NCBI RefSeq assembly: GCF_001678475.1
Contig: NZ_JTJR01000035.1
Span: forward strand, 62,001 to 126,000
DNA: 64,000 nt
Direction: 5' to 3'
Source of the DNA: Gallibacterium genomosp. 3
Lineage (GTDB): Bacteria; Pseudomonadota; Gammaproteobacteria; Enterobacterales; Pasteurellaceae
In this document: piece by piece, positions 21,121 through 32,592 of the stretch
Position numbering within the stretch: the first letter of the stretch is position 1
How the letters are laid out: the number at the start of each line of letters is the position of its first letter
The notes under the pieces: generated by a model
Database searches by the model: none
The model's input: only the letters and a program-made list of their open reading frames with translations
Told to the model about the DNA's origin: nothing
Program-made: the position numbers and the translations under genes

Positions 21121-21141
21121 AGAGGGGAGATTCTCCCCTCT
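21121..21141 (-). promoter_or_regulatory. Intercistronic stem-loop between mglB and mglA
   Basis: AGAGGGGAG (21121-21129) pairs perfectly with CTCCCCTCT (21133-21141) around a three-base loop, 18 nt after the mglB stop. On the minus strand only a short TTTC follows, so it is more likely a partial terminator or 3'-end stabiliser than a full stop. It would favour excess binding protein over membrane components. Confidence 0.75.
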
Positions 21142-21159
21142 AGGAACTACATCACGGTA

Positions 21160-22152
21160 TTATTTTAAGAAATCACCTAAGTTATCTTTATCTACGCCAA
21201 CATATGGAACGCGAATATAACGATTGTTGATTTTCCATTGAGTACCTTCACCAGCTTCTTTACCATGTGCTAAGTTGTTAGAAAGTTCTACAACTGCTTT
21301 CGCTTGGTTAACACCATCATTTAATACGGTACCTGCAATTTCACCTTTCTTAATTAATTGCAATACTTCTGGTAATGCATCAACACCAAAGATTGGTAGT
21401 TTTTTACCGTGTGCTTTAGTCGCTTCTAACGCCCCCATTGCCATACCATCGTTGTTAGAGATGATAACTTCGATATCTTTAGCTTTTGAGCTTGATAACC
21501 ATGCGTCAGTTTTATCTTTAGCCATTGCCGCATCCCACATACCAGTATCTAAGAAGAGTTGCTCAGTTTGGATGCCTTTTGCATTTAATTCTTCGATAAC
21601 ATATTTAGTACGAGCTTCAGCATCTGGGTGACCTGGTTCGCCTTTTAATAATACAAATTGGATTTTGCCATCTTTATTTAAGTCCCAATCTGGATTTGCT
21701 TTCCATTGTTTTGCAATAAGATCACCTTGGATTACACCAGATTCTTTCGGATCAGTACCTACAAAGAACGCTTTATCATAGCTATCAATAGCTTTTTGAC
21801 CTGGGTCTTTATTGAAGAAAACAACTGGTACATTGCTTGGTTTAGCTTTAGCGATAATGGTTGGTGCAGCTGAAGGGTCAACTAAGTTGATTGCTAATGC
21901 TTTAACACCTTTAGAAAGTAGAACATCTACTTGGTCATTTTGGATTGATTGTGCGTTTTGAGAGTCATTCATTAATAATTTAATGCCTGGGATTTGTTCT
22001 GCATCTTTATTAATTTCTTTACGCATTAATGACATGAAGTTGTCATCATATTTGTAAATGGTTACACCGATACGAACATCTTTCGCTTGTGCTACAGAAC
22101 CTAAACCTAAGCCTAATGATAAAGCAATCGCACTTAATACAATTTTCTTCAT
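21160..22152 (-). CDS. mglB: MglB, periplasmic galactose/glucose-binding protein
   Basis: A 330-residue type I periplasmic binding protein. The signal peptide ([22 protein letters not shown]) ends before KDVRIGV. Sugar- and calcium-binding blocks typical of GGBP are seen: [44 protein letters not shown] (the DxNxDGxxQ calcium loop) and NNDGMAMGA. It delivers galactose to MglAC and in other bacteria also to a chemoreceptor. It is first in mglBAC and preceded by a combined CRP/Gal operator. Confidence 0.96.
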   Translation of the reverse strand: MKKIVLSAIALSLGLGLGSVAQAKDVRIGVTIYKYDDNFMSLMRKEINKDAEQIPGIKLLMNDSQNAQSIQNDQVDVLLSKGVKALAINLVDPSAAPTIIAKAKPSNVPVVFFNKDPGQKAIDSYDKAFFVGTDPKESGVIQGDLIAKQWKANPDWDLNKDGKIQFVLLKGEPGHPDAEARTKYVIEELNAKGIQTEQLFLDTGMWDAAMAKDKTDAWLSSSKAKDIEVIISNNDGMAMGALEATKAHGKKLPIFGVDALPEVLQLIKKGEIAGTVLNDGVNQAKAVVELSNNLAHGKEAGEGTQWKINNRYIRVPYVGVDKDNLGDFLK

Positions 22153-22295
22153 AATACAGATCTCCTGATTGTAATTTTACTGGAAATTCATTGTGTTAAA
22201 GTTAACAACTTTCCTTCATATAACAGCTCGTTAGCGAATTAACCAGCTGTCTTGTTATCTTTCCATACCACTCTTGCAGAAATATAACTGTTTAT

Positions 22296-22339
22296 AGCAT
22301 ACCGATTTTTTTTGTCCTTTGATGTGATCGGTTTCACAA
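22296..22339 (-). promoter_or_regulatory. mglB promoter with overlapping CRP site and Gal operator
   Basis: TGTGA-tcggtt-TCACA at 22324-22339 has two perfect CRP half-sites. The overlapping 16-mer at 22322-22337 fits the GalR/GalS consensus GTGnAAnCGnTTnCAC at all but two fixed positions. A minus-strand -10 TATGCT (22296-22301) puts the CRP centre about 41 nt before the expected start, class II geometry. Activator and repressor would therefore compete for one site. Confidence 0.75.
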
Positions 22340-22364
22340 AAATGTAACTCCATTACAAATTTTT

Positions 22365-23369
22365 TTATTTTTGTCGTCTTTCTACAGAAAAACGTCTAAC
22401 TAAAGTAGGATTAAACTGTATCGGTTTTGGCAAGTTTTCATCATCATTAGCTAAACTCAAAGCCAGCTCAGCAGCATAATTCGCCATTAAATCAATAGGA
22501 TACCTAATTGTTGTTAATTTGGGGATTAAATGGTTTGCAATCGGCATATCATCAAAGCCAATCACAGAAAAATCTTTTGGCACAATAATACCGTTTTCAC
22601 TTAATACGGACATTGCCCCTGAAGCCATAGAATCGTTATAAGCAACGACAGCAGTTAAGTCACTGTTATAGCTTAATAAATTAATCATCGCCTCTTCACC
22701 ACCTTCAAAATTAGGTGACCCTTTTGTAATGGCTAATTTTCGAATAGGTAGATTATATTTCTGCAACATATTCAAATAGCCTTGTAAACGATCTGTTTCA
22801 TCATGAATTGGATGATTAGAACCAATATAACCAATGCTCCGATGCCCGCATTTAATCAATGTTTCTGTTGCAATTTCAGTACCTTTTGTATTGTCTAAAC
22901 CAATGCAACGGTGTTCGAAGCCAGGAATGATTCGATTAATAATCACCATCCCTTTCACTGTACGCAAATAATTTGCTAACTCCTCATCAGATAAGGCTTT
23001 AGCATGCACCACTAAACAGGTACAACGTTTACGTAAAAGGTTATCTATTGCTTTGCGTTCTTTCTCTGCATTGTGATAGCCAATCCCAATCAAAATATTT
23101 TTTTGATATTTTTCAGCAACTTGATCAACTGATTTAACTAAAATTGCAAAAAATGAATCTGTTACATCAGTTACAACAACACCAATAGTGTCAATACTTT
23201 GTGAAGCTAAAGCTTGTGCATTCGCATTTGGTTGGTAATTTAATTCTGTAACTGCTTGTAATACTTTATTTTTTGCTTTTTCACTAATACTTTCATGGTT
23301 ATTCAATACCCGAGAAACGGTGGCGACTGATACACCAGCCAATTTAGCGACATCACGAATTGTTACCAT
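22365..23369 (-). CDS. galS: GalS/GalR-type LacI-family repressor
   Basis: A 334-residue LacI-family regulator with the N-terminal helix-turn-helix and hinge ([22 protein letters not shown]) and a type I binding-protein-like sensor domain ([36 protein letters not shown]). Its position between mglBAC and galTKM, as in H. influenzae, and Gal-type operators before both units identify it as the galactose-responsive repressor. It reads toward mglB and divergently from galT. I cannot tell GalS from GalR by sequence alone; context favours GalS. Confidence 0.9.
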   Translation of the reverse strand: MVTIRDVAKLAGVSVATVSRVLNNHESISEKAKNKVLQAVTELNYQPNANAQALASQSIDTIGVVVTDVTDSFFAILVKSVDQVAEKYQKNILIGIGYHNAEKERKAIDNLLRKRCTCLVVHAKALSDEELANYLRTVKGMVIINRIIPGFEHRCIGLDNTKGTEIATETLIKCGHRSIGYIGSNHPIHDETDRLQGYLNMLQKYNLPIRKLAITKGSPNFEGGEEAMINLLSYNSDLTAVVAYNDSMASGAMSVLSENGIIVPKDFSVIGFDDMPIANHLIPKLTTIRYPIDLMANYAAELALSLANDDENLPKPIQFNPTLVRRFSVERRQK

Positions 23370-23455
23370 ATTTTTAACCCATCAATGACTTTGTTACATT
23401 ATTTTGCTAAATAATAACGCTAATTTAGCCAATATAGGGATAAATATGTTCTTTT

Positions 23456-23525
23456 TGTGATCTAGATAACAGTTTATTATGCAAATAATTGGTATCTTAC
23501 GCAGAAAATTTGCAAACGCTTTCAT
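23456..23525 (+). promoter_or_regulatory. galT promoter: CRP site and Gal operator
   Basis: TGTGA-tctaga-TAACA (23456-23471) is a good CRP site. A -10 candidate TATCTT lies at 23493-23498, which places the CRP centre about 41.5 nt before the predicted start (class II). TTGCAAACGCTTTCAT at 23510-23525 matches the Gal operator GTGnAAnCGnTTnCAC except at the end bases and lies just downstream of that start, where repressor would block transcription. The galT ATG is 20 nt further on. Confidence 0.75.
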
Positions 23526-23530
23526 TTTAG

Positions 23531-24592
<1,062 letters not shown>

Positions 24593-24607
24593 TCAAGTGA
24601 GGAATTT

Positions 24608-25762
24608 ATGAATCCAATTCAGCAATCTAGACAAGTTTTTCTTGAGTATTTCGCTGTTAAACCAACTTTACAAGTTTATGCACCAGGTCGTGTTAATCTC
24701 ATAGGAGAACATACTGATTACAATGATGGGTTTGTTATGCCATGTGCGATCAATTACGGTACATCAATTTGTGGAAATCCGCGTAGCGATCATCAATTCC
24801 ATCTTTTTGCCGCAGACTTAAATGAAATGGATCAATTTTCATTATTAGAGGAAATCAAACCTGTTGAACGCAAATGGTGTAATTATATTCGTGGTGTCGT
24901 TCATTTTATTCAACAAGCGTATCCTGAATTTAAGCAAGGGGCAAATTTGGTCGTTAGTGGTAATGTTCCTCAGTCTTCTGGCTTAAGTTCTTCCGCAGCA
25001 TTAGAAGTCGCCACAGGCAAATTCTGTCAACAGCTAGGATTACTTCCATTAACTAATACCGATATTGCTTTAATTGGTCAAAAAGCAGAAAACATTTTCG
25101 TAGGTTGTCAATGTGGCAATATGGATCAACTCATCTCTGCTTTAGGGCAAGAACATCATGCGCTTATGATCGATTGTCGCAGCTTAGATACTGTGCCAAC
25201 ACCAATTCCTGATAACTTAGCGATTATGATCATCAATTCACACGTAAAACATGATTTAGTTGATGGTGAATACAATACTCGCCGCCAACAATGTGAACAA
25301 GCGGCAGCATTTTTTGGGGTTAAAGCCTTACGGGATGTCACACTTGAACAATTTGAAACTAAAGGCTTTGAGTTAAAAGCGACTAACCCACTCGCCTACA
25401 AACGCGCAAAACATATTGTTACCGAGAACCAACGTGTTCTAGAAGCAGTGGAAGCATTAAAACATAATAATATTAGTTACTTAGGTGAATTAATGGCGCA
25501 ATCTCACAACTCTATGCGTGATGATTTCCAAATTACTGTGCCTGAGATTGATTACTTAGTTGAACTGGCACAAGTAGCTATTGGCAAAACAGGTGGCGCG
25601 CGTATGACAGGTGGCGGTTTTGGTGGTTGTATTGTTGCTATTGCACCTCATGATCGAGTAGATGTTGTTCGTAAAATGATTGCAGACAACTATGAAAAAC
25701 AAACAGGATTAAAAGAGGACTTTTACGTTTGTACTGCATCACAAGGAGTTCATGTATGTTAA
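24608..25762 (+). CDS. galK: GalK, galactokinase
   Basis: A 384-residue GHMP kinase that phosphorylates galactose at C1. The galactokinase signature [16 protein letters not shown] is near residue 29, the ATP loop is [11 protein letters not shown] and the C-terminal GHMP motif is [14 protein letters not shown]. Length matches E. coli GalK (382). It ends by overlapping the galM start by 7 nt, so the two are translationally coupled. Confidence 0.97.
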   Translation: MNPIQQSRQVFLEYFAVKPTLQVYAPGRVNLIGEHTDYNDGFVMPCAINYGTSICGNPRSDHQFHLFAADLNEMDQFSLLEEIKPVERKWCNYIRGVVHFIQQAYPEFKQGANLVVSGNVPQSSGLSSSAALEVATGKFCQQLGLLPLTNTDIALIGQKAENIFVGCQCGNMDQLISALGQEHHALMIDCRSLDTVPTPIPDNLAIMIINSHVKHDLVDGEYNTRRQQCEQAAAFFGVKALRDVTLEQFETKGFELKATNPLAYKRAKHIVTENQRVLEAVEALKHNNISYLGELMAQSHNSMRDDFQITVPEIDYLVELAQVAIGKTGGARMTGGGFGGCIVAIAPHDRVDVVRKMIADNYEKQTGLKEDFYVCTASQGVHVC

Positions 25763-26784
25763 TAACAAGTCGTATTGTTGCACCTGATCAACACCCCTAT
25801 CATGTCATTACCCTACGTAATAACTGTGGTATGCAAGTAAAAGTAACTGATTGGGGTGCAACGTTACTCTCTGTTATTGTTCCTGTGCAAGGTAAACTTC
25901 GTGAAACATTATGTAGCTGTCCTTTATCACAACTAGCCAATAATCAAGCTTATCTTGGTGCAACTATTGGGCGCTTTGCTAATCGTATTAATCAAGGTAA
26001 GTTTCGTTTAAATGGCTATACACAACATATTGTGAAAAACCAACAAAACCGCCATACCCTACATGGCGGTAAAGGATTTGATCAACGCCGTTGGCAAATT
26101 GAACAAGTAAATGACAATAAAGTCACACTCTCACTCTTTTCAGCTGATGGCGATCAAGGTTTTTCAGGAAATCTTTCTGTACAAGCAACTTATCAGTTAA
26201 TGGCAGATAATCGGTTAGTCTTAACTTTAACTGCGGTTAGCGATCAAGATACTGCATTGAATTTAACCAATCATGCTTACTTTAATTTAGATGGTCATCT
26301 ATCTGACGTTCGCCAACATCAGCTCCAACTATTCGCTGATTATTATCTGCCTGTTGATCCACAAGGTATTCCAAATCGCCCATTAACAAAAGTTGAAAAT
26401 AGTCATTTTGACTTCCGTCAACCAAAGAAAATTGCACAAGATTTCTTACAAGATAACGATCAACAAGCCGTTGGTGGTTATGATCATGCTTTTTTATTAC
26501 AAGGTAAGTTAGGTGAATTAAAACCAGCAGCAAAATTGACTTCTGCTTCTGGTGATTTAACTTTGTTATTTTCTACTAACCAAGCGGCAGTTCAAGTTTA
26601 TACAGGTAATTTCCTTGCTGGAAACCCTAGTCATTCTGGTATTTATCAAAACCATCAAGCTATCGCTTTAGAACCAGAAGCACTTCCTGATGCACCAAAC
26701 CATCCTGAATGGTATCAATATGGTGGTATTCAGAAAGCTAATAGACGTTATCAACATCAGATTGTTTATCAATTTTTAGATTAA
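25756..26784 (+). CDS. galM: GalM, aldose 1-epimerase (mutarotase)
   Basis: A 342-residue mutarotase interconverting alpha and beta galactose before GalK. Catalytic histidines are in the NRHTLHGG block and in [12 protein letters not shown], and the catalytic glutamate in [13 protein letters not shown] near the C-terminus. I chose the ATG at 25756, preceded by AAGGAG inside the end of galK; an upstream in-frame start would add residues unlike the family. It is last in galTKM. Confidence 0.95.
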   Translation: MLITSRIVAPDQHPYHVITLRNNCGMQVKVTDWGATLLSVIVPVQGKLRETLCSCPLSQLANNQAYLGATIGRFANRINQGKFRLNGYTQHIVKNQQNRHTLHGGKGFDQRRWQIEQVNDNKVTLSLFSADGDQGFSGNLSVQATYQLMADNRLVLTLTAVSDQDTALNLTNHAYFNLDGHLSDVRQHQLQLFADYYLPVDPQGIPNRPLTKVENSHFDFRQPKKIAQDFLQDNDQQAVGGYDHAFLLQGKLGELKPAAKLTSASGDLTLLFSTNQAAVQVYTGNFLAGNPSHSGIYQNHQAIALEPEALPDAPNHPEWYQYGGIQKANRRYQHQIVYQFLD

Positions 26785-26815
26785 AAAAGAGTGGTATTTT
26801 GCCACTCTATTCTAT
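26783..26815 (+). terminator. Terminator after galTKM
   Basis: agagtgg (26789-26795) pairs with ccactct (26802-26808) around a loop, followed by T-rich sequence. It lies directly after the galM stop and in front of the convergent Nudix gene, and an A run on its left allows use from either side. Confidence 0.75.
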
Positions 26816-26819
26816 CTCT

Positions 26820-27221
26820 CTAATCAATTAATCCATGTTCAAACAGATAATCCAACACCAAACACCCTGCTTGTGAACAAATTGCTTTATCTTTCGTAGT
26901 TAGCCAACGAATTTCTTCAATTTCTGCACTCGCTGCTGGCTCGCCTCGATAATCACCTTGGTAGCAACGCATAATCACCATTACACCTTCTGCTTTACCA
27001 TGTGCTTGAGCTTGGAATGTTTCTACTAATTGTAACGTTTCTGGTAATAACTCAACATTAAGCTCCTCTTTAATTTCTCGCAATAATGCTTGTTGATCGC
27101 TTTCTCCCGCTTCTCTTTTTCCGCCCGGTAAATAATATTGATCCTTACCATAAGATCGAGTCATTAATACACGACGATTATCTAATAGAATCCATGCAAG
27201 TTTATCAATGTGTTGTGTCAT
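26820..27221 (-). CDS. Nudix hydrolase
   Basis: A 133-residue protein whose Nudix box GX5EX7REUXEEXGU is seen as GKREAGESDQQALLREIKEEL (about residues 34-54), apart from a non-glycine at the last position. Nudix enzymes hydrolyse nucleoside diphosphates linked to another moiety; the substrate cannot be read from sequence. The N-terminus resembles MutT-like proteins that act on free nucleotides. It stands alone, convergent with galM and divergent from yffB. Confidence 0.85.
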   Translation of the reverse strand: MTQHIDKLAWILLDNRRVLMTRSYGKDQYYLPGGKREAGESDQQALLREIKEELNVELLPETLQLVETFQAQAHGKAEGVMVIMRCYQGDYRGEPAASAEIEEIRWLTTKDKAICSQAGCLVLDYLFEHGLID

Positions 27222-27324
27222 TTATTTCTCCTATTAAAATGATCTGGTCTGTTTCCTTGTAGGAAATTTCTTTGTTAGTATAGAGCGTTTTTCAATAACC
27301 GAAACCTCTATTTATAGGATTATT

Positions 27325-27675
27325 ATGCTAACTGTTTATGGAATTAAAAACTGTGATACTGTGAAAAAAACGTTAACTTGGCTACAACAACATCATATTG
27401 ATGCTGAACTGCATGACTATCGTCAGCAAGGAATTACCGCAGATTTTTTACAACAAGCGATCAATTCTTTTGGTTGGGAAGCCTTAGTGAATAAGCGTAG
27501 TACAACTTGGCGTAATCTTGATGAGAAAACCAAACAACAATTAAATCCAAATAATGTCATCACATTATTACTTAATCAACCTACATTGATTAAACGCCCT
27601 ATTATCTTAGAACAAAATCTTCAATTAATCGGATTTAATGAAAAGCAATATGCTACTGCTTTTGGAGTCAAATAA
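27325..27675 (+). CDS. yffB: ArsC/Spx-family protein YffB
   Basis: A 116-residue thioredoxin-fold protein of the ArsC/Spx family, with the single active-site cysteine in [10 protein letters not shown] (about residue 9) and the family blocks [19 protein letters not shown] and PTLIKRPII. The arsenate reductase fold is clear but its true role is not; E. coli YffB is thought to be a glutathione-dependent thiol reductase. It overlaps dapE by one base, as in many gammaproteobacteria where yffB and dapE are neighbours. Confidence 0.9.
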   Translation: MLTVYGIKNCDTVKKTLTWLQQHHIDAELHDYRQQGITADFLQQAINSFGWEALVNKRSTTWRNLDEKTKQQLNPNNVITLLLNQPTLIKRPIILEQNLQLIGFNEKQYATAFGVK

Positions 27676-28808
27676 TGAATCAACCTGTTATTTCTCTTGC
27701 ACAAGAATTAATTCGTCGTCCATCTATTAGTCCAGACGATCAAGGATGCCAACAATTAATTGCTGAACGTTTAACTAAATTAGGCTTTGAAATTGAATGG
27801 ATGCCTTTTGGCGATACCTTAAACTTATGGGCAACACACGGTCATTCTGCTCCAACAATTGTTTTTGCTGGGCATACTGATGTTGTTCCAACTGGAGATG
27901 AAACACAATGGCATTACCCACCTTTCTCTGCTGAAATTGTTGATGATCTTCTCTATGGTCGCGGTGCAGCAGATATGAAAGGCTCATTAGCCACAATGAT
28001 TGTGGCTGCTGAACAATATGTACAACAATATCCTCAACATCCAGGGCGAATTGCATTTTTAATTACATCTGATGAAGAAGCGGCAGCAAAAGATGGCACA
28101 GTTAAAGTAGTTGAAGCCTTAATGGCACGTGGTGAACAAGTTGATTACTGTTTAGTTGGTGAACCTTCCAGTACCGCAAAACTAGGTGATATTGTGAAAA
28201 ATGGTCGTCGCGGTTCAATTACTGGAAATCTCTATATTCAAGGTATTCAAGGTCATGTAGCGTATCCACACTTAGCAGATAACCCAATTCACAAAGCAGC
28301 TGCTTTTATTCAAGACCTCGTTAATATTCAATGGGATCAAGGTAATGATTTTTTCCCACCGACTAGTTTGCAAATTGCCAATATTCATGCTGGTACAGGT
28401 TCAAACAATGTAATTCCTGGTGAACTCTATATCCAATTTAATTTACGTTTTAATACCGAAACCACTGACGACAAAATTAAACAATGTGTAGAACAACTAT
28501 TACAGCAACAAAACCTAAAATATCGTCTTGAATGGTGGCTTTCTGGGCAGCCATTTCTTACTGCAAAAGGCAAGTTAGTTGATGCCGTTGTTGGTGCATT
28601 ACAAGAAATTGCGAATATTACACCAACATTAGAAACCAGTGGTGGGACTTCTGATGGACGCTTCATTGCGCTAATAGGCGCTGAAGTAGTTGAATTAGGC
28701 CCATTGAATAAAACTATCCACCGCATTGATGAATGTGTCAGTTGTAAAGATTTAATTACACTTACTGCTGTCCATGTTAGAATGCTCCAACTTTTATTAG
28801 GAGAATAA
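27675..28808 (+). CDS. dapE: DapE, succinyl-diaminopimelate desuccinylase
   Basis: A 377-residue M20 zinc peptidase-family enzyme that removes succinate from N-succinyl-LL-DAP in lysine and peptidoglycan precursor synthesis. Metal-binding motifs are seen: FAGHTDVVP (His), GRGAADMKG (bridging Asp), [11 protein letters not shown] (catalytic and metal Glu pair), GEPS and the C-terminal [13 protein letters not shown] (His). It overlaps yffB by one base and is followed 4 nt later by the M15 peptidase gene. Confidence 0.97.
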   Translation: MNQPVISLAQELIRRPSISPDDQGCQQLIAERLTKLGFEIEWMPFGDTLNLWATHGHSAPTIVFAGHTDVVPTGDETQWHYPPFSAEIVDDLLYGRGAADMKGSLATMIVAAEQYVQQYPQHPGRIAFLITSDEEAAAKDGTVKVVEALMARGEQVDYCLVGEPSSTAKLGDIVKNGRRGSITGNLYIQGIQGHVAYPHLADNPIHKAAAFIQDLVNIQWDQGNDFFPPTSLQIANIHAGTGSNNVIPGELYIQFNLRFNTETTDDKIKQCVEQLLQQQNLKYRLEWWLSGQPFLTAKGKLVDAVVGALQEIANITPTLETSGGTSDGRFIALIGAEVVELGPLNKTIHRIDECVSCKDLITLTAVHVRMLQLLLGE

Positions 28809-28812
28809 TTTA

Positions 28813-29493
28813 ATGTCATTATCTATTGACTGCCTAACAGGGAAATCTCGCCAACATTTATCCCCGTTACCATTAGCTCACTCGACAGCTCATTTTCTAC
28901 AAAAAGAAGCTGTACAAGCCTTTCTGGCTTTGCAGCAAGCAGCAAAACAGGCTGGATTTAATTTACAACCCGCAAGTAGTTTTCGTGATTTTGCTCGCCA
29001 ACAATGGATCTGGAATCATAAATTTAATGGCGTAAGAAAGGTTCATGATGAATATGGTAATAACATCAATATTTCTATGTTTAATGATTGGCAAAAATGT
29101 GAGGCTATTTTACGTTGGTCAACAATGCCGGGAGCAAGTCGCCATCATTGGGGAACTGAAATTGATATTTTTGATCCAGATTTATTGCCTGACGGACAAT
29201 CATTGCTATTGGAACCACAAGAATATCAACCAGGTGGTTATTTCTTTCCTTTAGTTGAATTTCTATTAGAAAATATGGCGACATATGGATTTACCCTGCC
29301 GTTTGTAGATATCCCCGCTAATAAAAGAATTGGTACTGAATATTGGCATATCAGTTACCAACCTCTTGCCGAATTAGCAACACAGCAATTTACGCCAGAA
29401 ATTTTAATTGCTGCTTGGGAAAACGAAAACATTGCAGGTAAATCTACATTAATTGCACATTTACCTGAAATCTTTGAACGCTTTATGTTGTAA
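28813..29493 (+). CDS. M15-family (VanY-like) carboxypeptidase without visible signal peptide
   Basis: A 226-residue member of the D-Ala-D-Ala carboxypeptidase M15B family. The zinc motif SxHxxGxxxD is seen as SRHHWGTEIDIFD (about residues 112-124) and the second motif as EYWHISY (about residue 180), which holds the last zinc histidine. The N-terminus has no hydrophobic signal, so the protein may be cytoplasmic. With dapE 4 nt upstream in the same operon, a role in trimming recycled muropeptides is plausible. Substrate (DD- or LD-carboxypeptidase) cannot be told from sequence. Confidence 0.8.
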   Translation: MSLSIDCLTGKSRQHLSPLPLAHSTAHFLQKEAVQAFLALQQAAKQAGFNLQPASSFRDFARQQWIWNHKFNGVRKVHDEYGNNINISMFNDWQKCEAILRWSTMPGASRHHWGTEIDIFDPDLLPDGQSLLLEPQEYQPGGYFFPLVEFLLENMATYGFTLPFVDIPANKRIGTEYWHISYQPLAELATQQFTPEILIAAWENENIAGKSTLIAHLPEIFERFML

Positions 29494-30366
29494 CTATTGG
29501 AACGACAATTCTAATAATAATGGATTGTGATCTGATGCTTTATTCTCTTCTGTTTTAGCTTGGATCACATTCATTCCTCGTACAAACACATAATCGAGAG
29601 GATGTTGATTAAAGCGAACTCGATAATCTGGTTCAAATTTCACCTCGACTAATCCCAATTGTTGTGCCATATCTCGCAGTAGTTTCGTTCTTTCTTCACT
29701 CCAAGCATTAAAATCCCCAGCTAAGATGACCGGCCCCGTATGCCATTTCACTTGTTGAGAGAGTTGCTGTAACTGTTGCTGATAGGCATCAGGAATTAAT
29801 TCAAAATTAATCAAATGTGCACTTATCACTAATAAAGACTGTCCATTGGCTAATGGATACAACGAACTAATACTTGCTTTAGGAAAACGAATCCATGGTT
29901 CAGCCACAGATGCACTGCAATAAGATTGTGGCGTAAATTTTGTTAATAACGCCACCCCAGAATGTACACCTCGATAGGCAAAAGGCATGGCAAAAAGCTG
30001 ATTAGATAAATTTGGCAGTAATGTTGGTAATTGTTGTTCACTGGTTGCTTCTTGTAATAAAACAAAATCCGCGAATTCACTATAATCAGTTAAGGCTTGC
30101 TGCCAACCTTTATCTAATCCCTTATGCAGATTCCAAACCAATAAACGTAAATGATTTTGCGTTATATCCTTGGTAGTCAAGCTTGGTTGATAACAAGTAA
30201 TCGCATTTTTATCATCTTGCGACAAAACAACCGCCTCAACTTTAGTTGCTGATGTGATTAATGTCGTTTGTGGTGATGGATAAATTGTCAAAGAGTGTAT
30301 TAAAAACCAACAAATGGCGATCAATATCAAGACAATACCAGAACCTTTCTTAACCAATTTTTTCAT
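29494..30366 (-). CDS. yafD: YafD-like endonuclease/exonuclease/phosphatase-fold protein, membrane-anchored
   Basis: A 290-residue protein with one N-terminal hydrophobic segment (about residues 10-28) and an EEP domain. The motifs match E. coli YafD: LLVWNLHKG, DFVLLQEA (metal Glu), LLVISAHLINFEL, GPVILAGDFNAWS (Asp/Asn pair) and ASDHNPLLLE (catalytic Asp-His). The enzyme class acts on phosphodiesters or phosphomonoesters; the substrate of YafD is unknown. The stop lies directly against the M15 peptidase stop, so the two genes are convergent. Confidence 0.85.
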   Translation of the reverse strand: MKKLVKKGSGIVLILIAICWFLIHSLTIYPSPQTTLITSATKVEAVVLSQDDKNAITCYQPSLTTKDITQNHLRLLVWNLHKGLDKGWQQALTDYSEFADFVLLQEATSEQQLPTLLPNLSNQLFAMPFAYRGVHSGVALLTKFTPQSYCSASVAEPWIRFPKASISSLYPLANGQSLLVISAHLINFELIPDAYQQQLQQLSQQVKWHTGPVILAGDFNAWSEERTKLLRDMAQQLGLVEVKFEPDYRVRFNQHPLDYVFVRGMNVIQAKTEENKASDHNPLLLELSFQ

Positions 30367-30472
30367 AATTTCTAAAAAAATTTTAAAATATACCTACATA
30401 CTACCACTTTACTTCTCACCAATGAATTGCTTTAATAGCGCGCGTTAATGACTTTACCCAAGAAGGCTTATT

Positions 30473-31804
30473 ATGAGCATTTATACCTATATTTGTTTTT
30501 TATCCGCCATTTCTATCATACTTGGTTTTTTAACTAGTAAAATTAGCGATAAAATTCAATCTACTATCGCCATTACTGCTGCAGCAATGGTGGGTTCATT
30601 GCTATTACTTTTACTTGGTTATTTGGGGTGGTTCCAGATTGACTCCATTGCTATTGAAGTAATGCAAAAAATTGACTTTAAAAGTTTCTTACTCGATGGA
30701 ATCTTAGGTTTCTTATTATTTGCAGGTGCATTGGGAATTAAAATTCCTGTCTTGCGGGATCAAAAATGGGAAATCACCATCTTTGCGCTCTTCTCTACAT
30801 TAGCCTCTACATTTATTGTCGGTGCTTTAATTTACTTAGTTGCTAACTTAATTAGCTTACCAATTGATTTTATTTACTGTTTATTGTTTGGAGCATTAAT
30901 CTCGCCTACCGACCCAATTGCTGTATTAGCTATTATTAAAAATTTACGTGCACCAAAACGCTTATCTATGCAAGTAGAAGGTGAATCATTATTTAATGAT
31001 GGTGTTGGTTTAGTAATTTTCGTAACTATTTTTACGGTAGCCTTTAGCACTGAAGAAATGACCGCTAGTGAAGTTTTACATTTATTCCTACATGAAGCGA
31101 TTGGTGGAATCTTATTCGGTTTTATTCTCGGTATCATTGCTCACTTCCTCATTTCATCAACCGATGATGGTAGCTTGGAAATCCTACTTACTTTGACTAT
31201 TCCAACAGCTGGTTTTATGTTGGCAAATATGCTAGGTGTTTCTGGGGCATTAGCAATGGTAGTTGCAGGAATTATGGTTGGGAACTGGACACGTCACCGT
31301 GGTTTCTCAGAACAAAGTCAACGCTATCTTGACCACTTCTGGGAGATGATCGATCATTTCTTAAACTCATTACTATTCTTCCTCATCGGATTCGCTTTAT
31401 TATTAATTGACTTTACCTTTAAAGGCTTCTTGATGATGTTATTAGCGATTCCTGTTTGTTTGGCGGCGCGTTATCTCAGTCTATGGATTCCATATTCTGT
31501 TTTAAAATTCTTCCGTACCTATAACCCTTATACGCTCAAAATTATGACTTGGGGTGGTTTACGTGGTGGATTAGCGCTTGCAATGGCACTTTCATTACCA
31601 GCCAAAACTGTCTTTGTGAATGGTATTGATGTTAAAGATATCATCCTAGTGATGACTTATGCTGTCGTTGTTTTCTCAATTTTGGTACAAGGTGTAACAA
31701 TTGAAAAAATGATCAAAAAATCGAAATTAGTTGATCCAAACCGTGAGGAATACCTTACACCAAGTAGCCATTTTGAATCTCATACATCAGCACAGCATAA
31801 ATAA
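30473..31804 (+). CDS. CPA1-family sodium/proton antiporter (NhaP-like)
   Basis: A 443-residue inner-membrane protein with about twelve hydrophobic segments. The ion-binding helix motif [12 protein letters not shown] and the following [15 protein letters not shown] are the diagnostic blocks of bacterial CPA1 exchangers, with the ND pair conserved; [19 protein letters not shown] is the conserved C-terminal block. It likely exports Na+ in exchange for protons. The ATG has AAGG upstream. It is transcribed alone and closed by a strong terminator before cmk. Confidence 0.88.
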   Translation: MSIYTYICFLSAISIILGFLTSKISDKIQSTIAITAAAMVGSLLLLLLGYLGWFQIDSIAIEVMQKIDFKSFLLDGILGFLLFAGALGIKIPVLRDQKWEITIFALFSTLASTFIVGALIYLVANLISLPIDFIYCLLFGALISPTDPIAVLAIIKNLRAPKRLSMQVEGESLFNDGVGLVIFVTIFTVAFSTEEMTASEVLHLFLHEAIGGILFGFILGIIAHFLISSTDDGSLEILLTLTIPTAGFMLANMLGVSGALAMVVAGIMVGNWTRHRGFSEQSQRYLDHFWEMIDHFLNSLLFFLIGFALLLIDFTFKGFLMMLLAIPVCLAARYLSLWIPYSVLKFFRTYNPYTLKIMTWGGLRGGLALAMALSLPAKTVFVNGIDVKDIILVMTYAVVVFSILVQGVTIEKMIKKSKLVDPNREEYLTPSSHFESHTSAQHK

Positions 31805-31846
31805 TTTTGCCCGCTATCAGAAGAATCTGTATAATTTATTCATCTC

Positions 31847-31876
31847 GCCGCACAAACATTTGTGCGGCATCTTTTT
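31847..31876 (+). terminator. Terminator between the antiporter gene and cmk
   Basis: gccgcacaaa (31847-31856) pairs perfectly with tttgtgcggc (31859-31868), followed by atcttttta. This is the strongest GC-rich hairpin in the neighbourhood. Confidence 0.85.
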
Positions 31877-31898
31877 ATATTTACCTAGGTAGTAAGTT

Positions 31899-32579
31899 AT
31901 GACAGCAACAATTATTACGGTTGATGGCCCAAGTGGTGTTGGTAAAGGAACTTTATGCCAAGCATTAACCAAACATTTCGGTTTTCACCTTTTAGATTCT
32001 GGTGCTATCTATCGTATTCTTGGTTTAGCCGTATCACAAAATCAGATTGACTTCAGCGATGAAGCCGCTATTACTCAATTAGCTAAATCTATTCAAATTC
32101 ACTTTATTGCAAATGAAAATGGCGTAACCACATTATTAAATCAGCAAGACGTGAGTAACATCATTCGCACTCAACAAGTTGCGGATTATGCCTCCAAAAT
32201 TGCTGTATTTCCGGATGTTCGTGCGGCGTTATTACAAAAGCAGCGTGATTTTGCTGTGGAACCGGGGTTAGTCGCTGATGGACGTGATATGGGGACGGTA
32301 GTTTTCCCACAAGCACAAATTAAATTTTTTCTTGATGCTACCGCAGAAGAACGTGCAAAAAGACGCTTAAAACAGTTGCAGGAAAAGGGAATTAATGGTA
32401 ATTTTGCCCAGATTTTATCCGAAATTCAGGAACGAGATTATCGTGATAGAAATCGTGCGGTAGCGCCGCTTGTTCCAGCGGACGATGCGATTCTATTAGA
32501 CTCATCTTCCCTTTCTATAAATGAAGTTTTTTCGTTGGCTTTACATCATATTCGCCAGCGACTCCCTCATTTGGGATAA
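31899..32579 (+). CDS. cmk: Cytidylate kinase
   Basis: A 226-residue NMP kinase that phosphorylates CMP and dCMP. The P-loop GPSGVGKGT is at about residues 9-17, the substrate-binding LLDSGAIYRI follows, and the family blocks DGRDMGTVVFP and RDYRDRNRAVAPL are present. Length equals that of E. coli Cmk. It lies directly upstream of rpsA, an arrangement conserved across gammaproteobacteria, with a 103-nt structured leader between them. Confidence 0.97.
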   Translation: MTATIITVDGPSGVGKGTLCQALTKHFGFHLLDSGAIYRILGLAVSQNQIDFSDEAAITQLAKSIQIHFIANENGVTTLLNQQDVSNIIRTQQVADYASKIAVFPDVRAALLQKQRDFAVEPGLVADGRDMGTVVFPQAQIKFFLDATAEERAKRRLKQLQEKGINGNFAQILSEIQERDYRDRNRAVAPLVPADDAILLDSSSLSINEVFSLALHHIRQRLPHLG

Positions 32580-32592
32580 ATCATTTTTTGTG

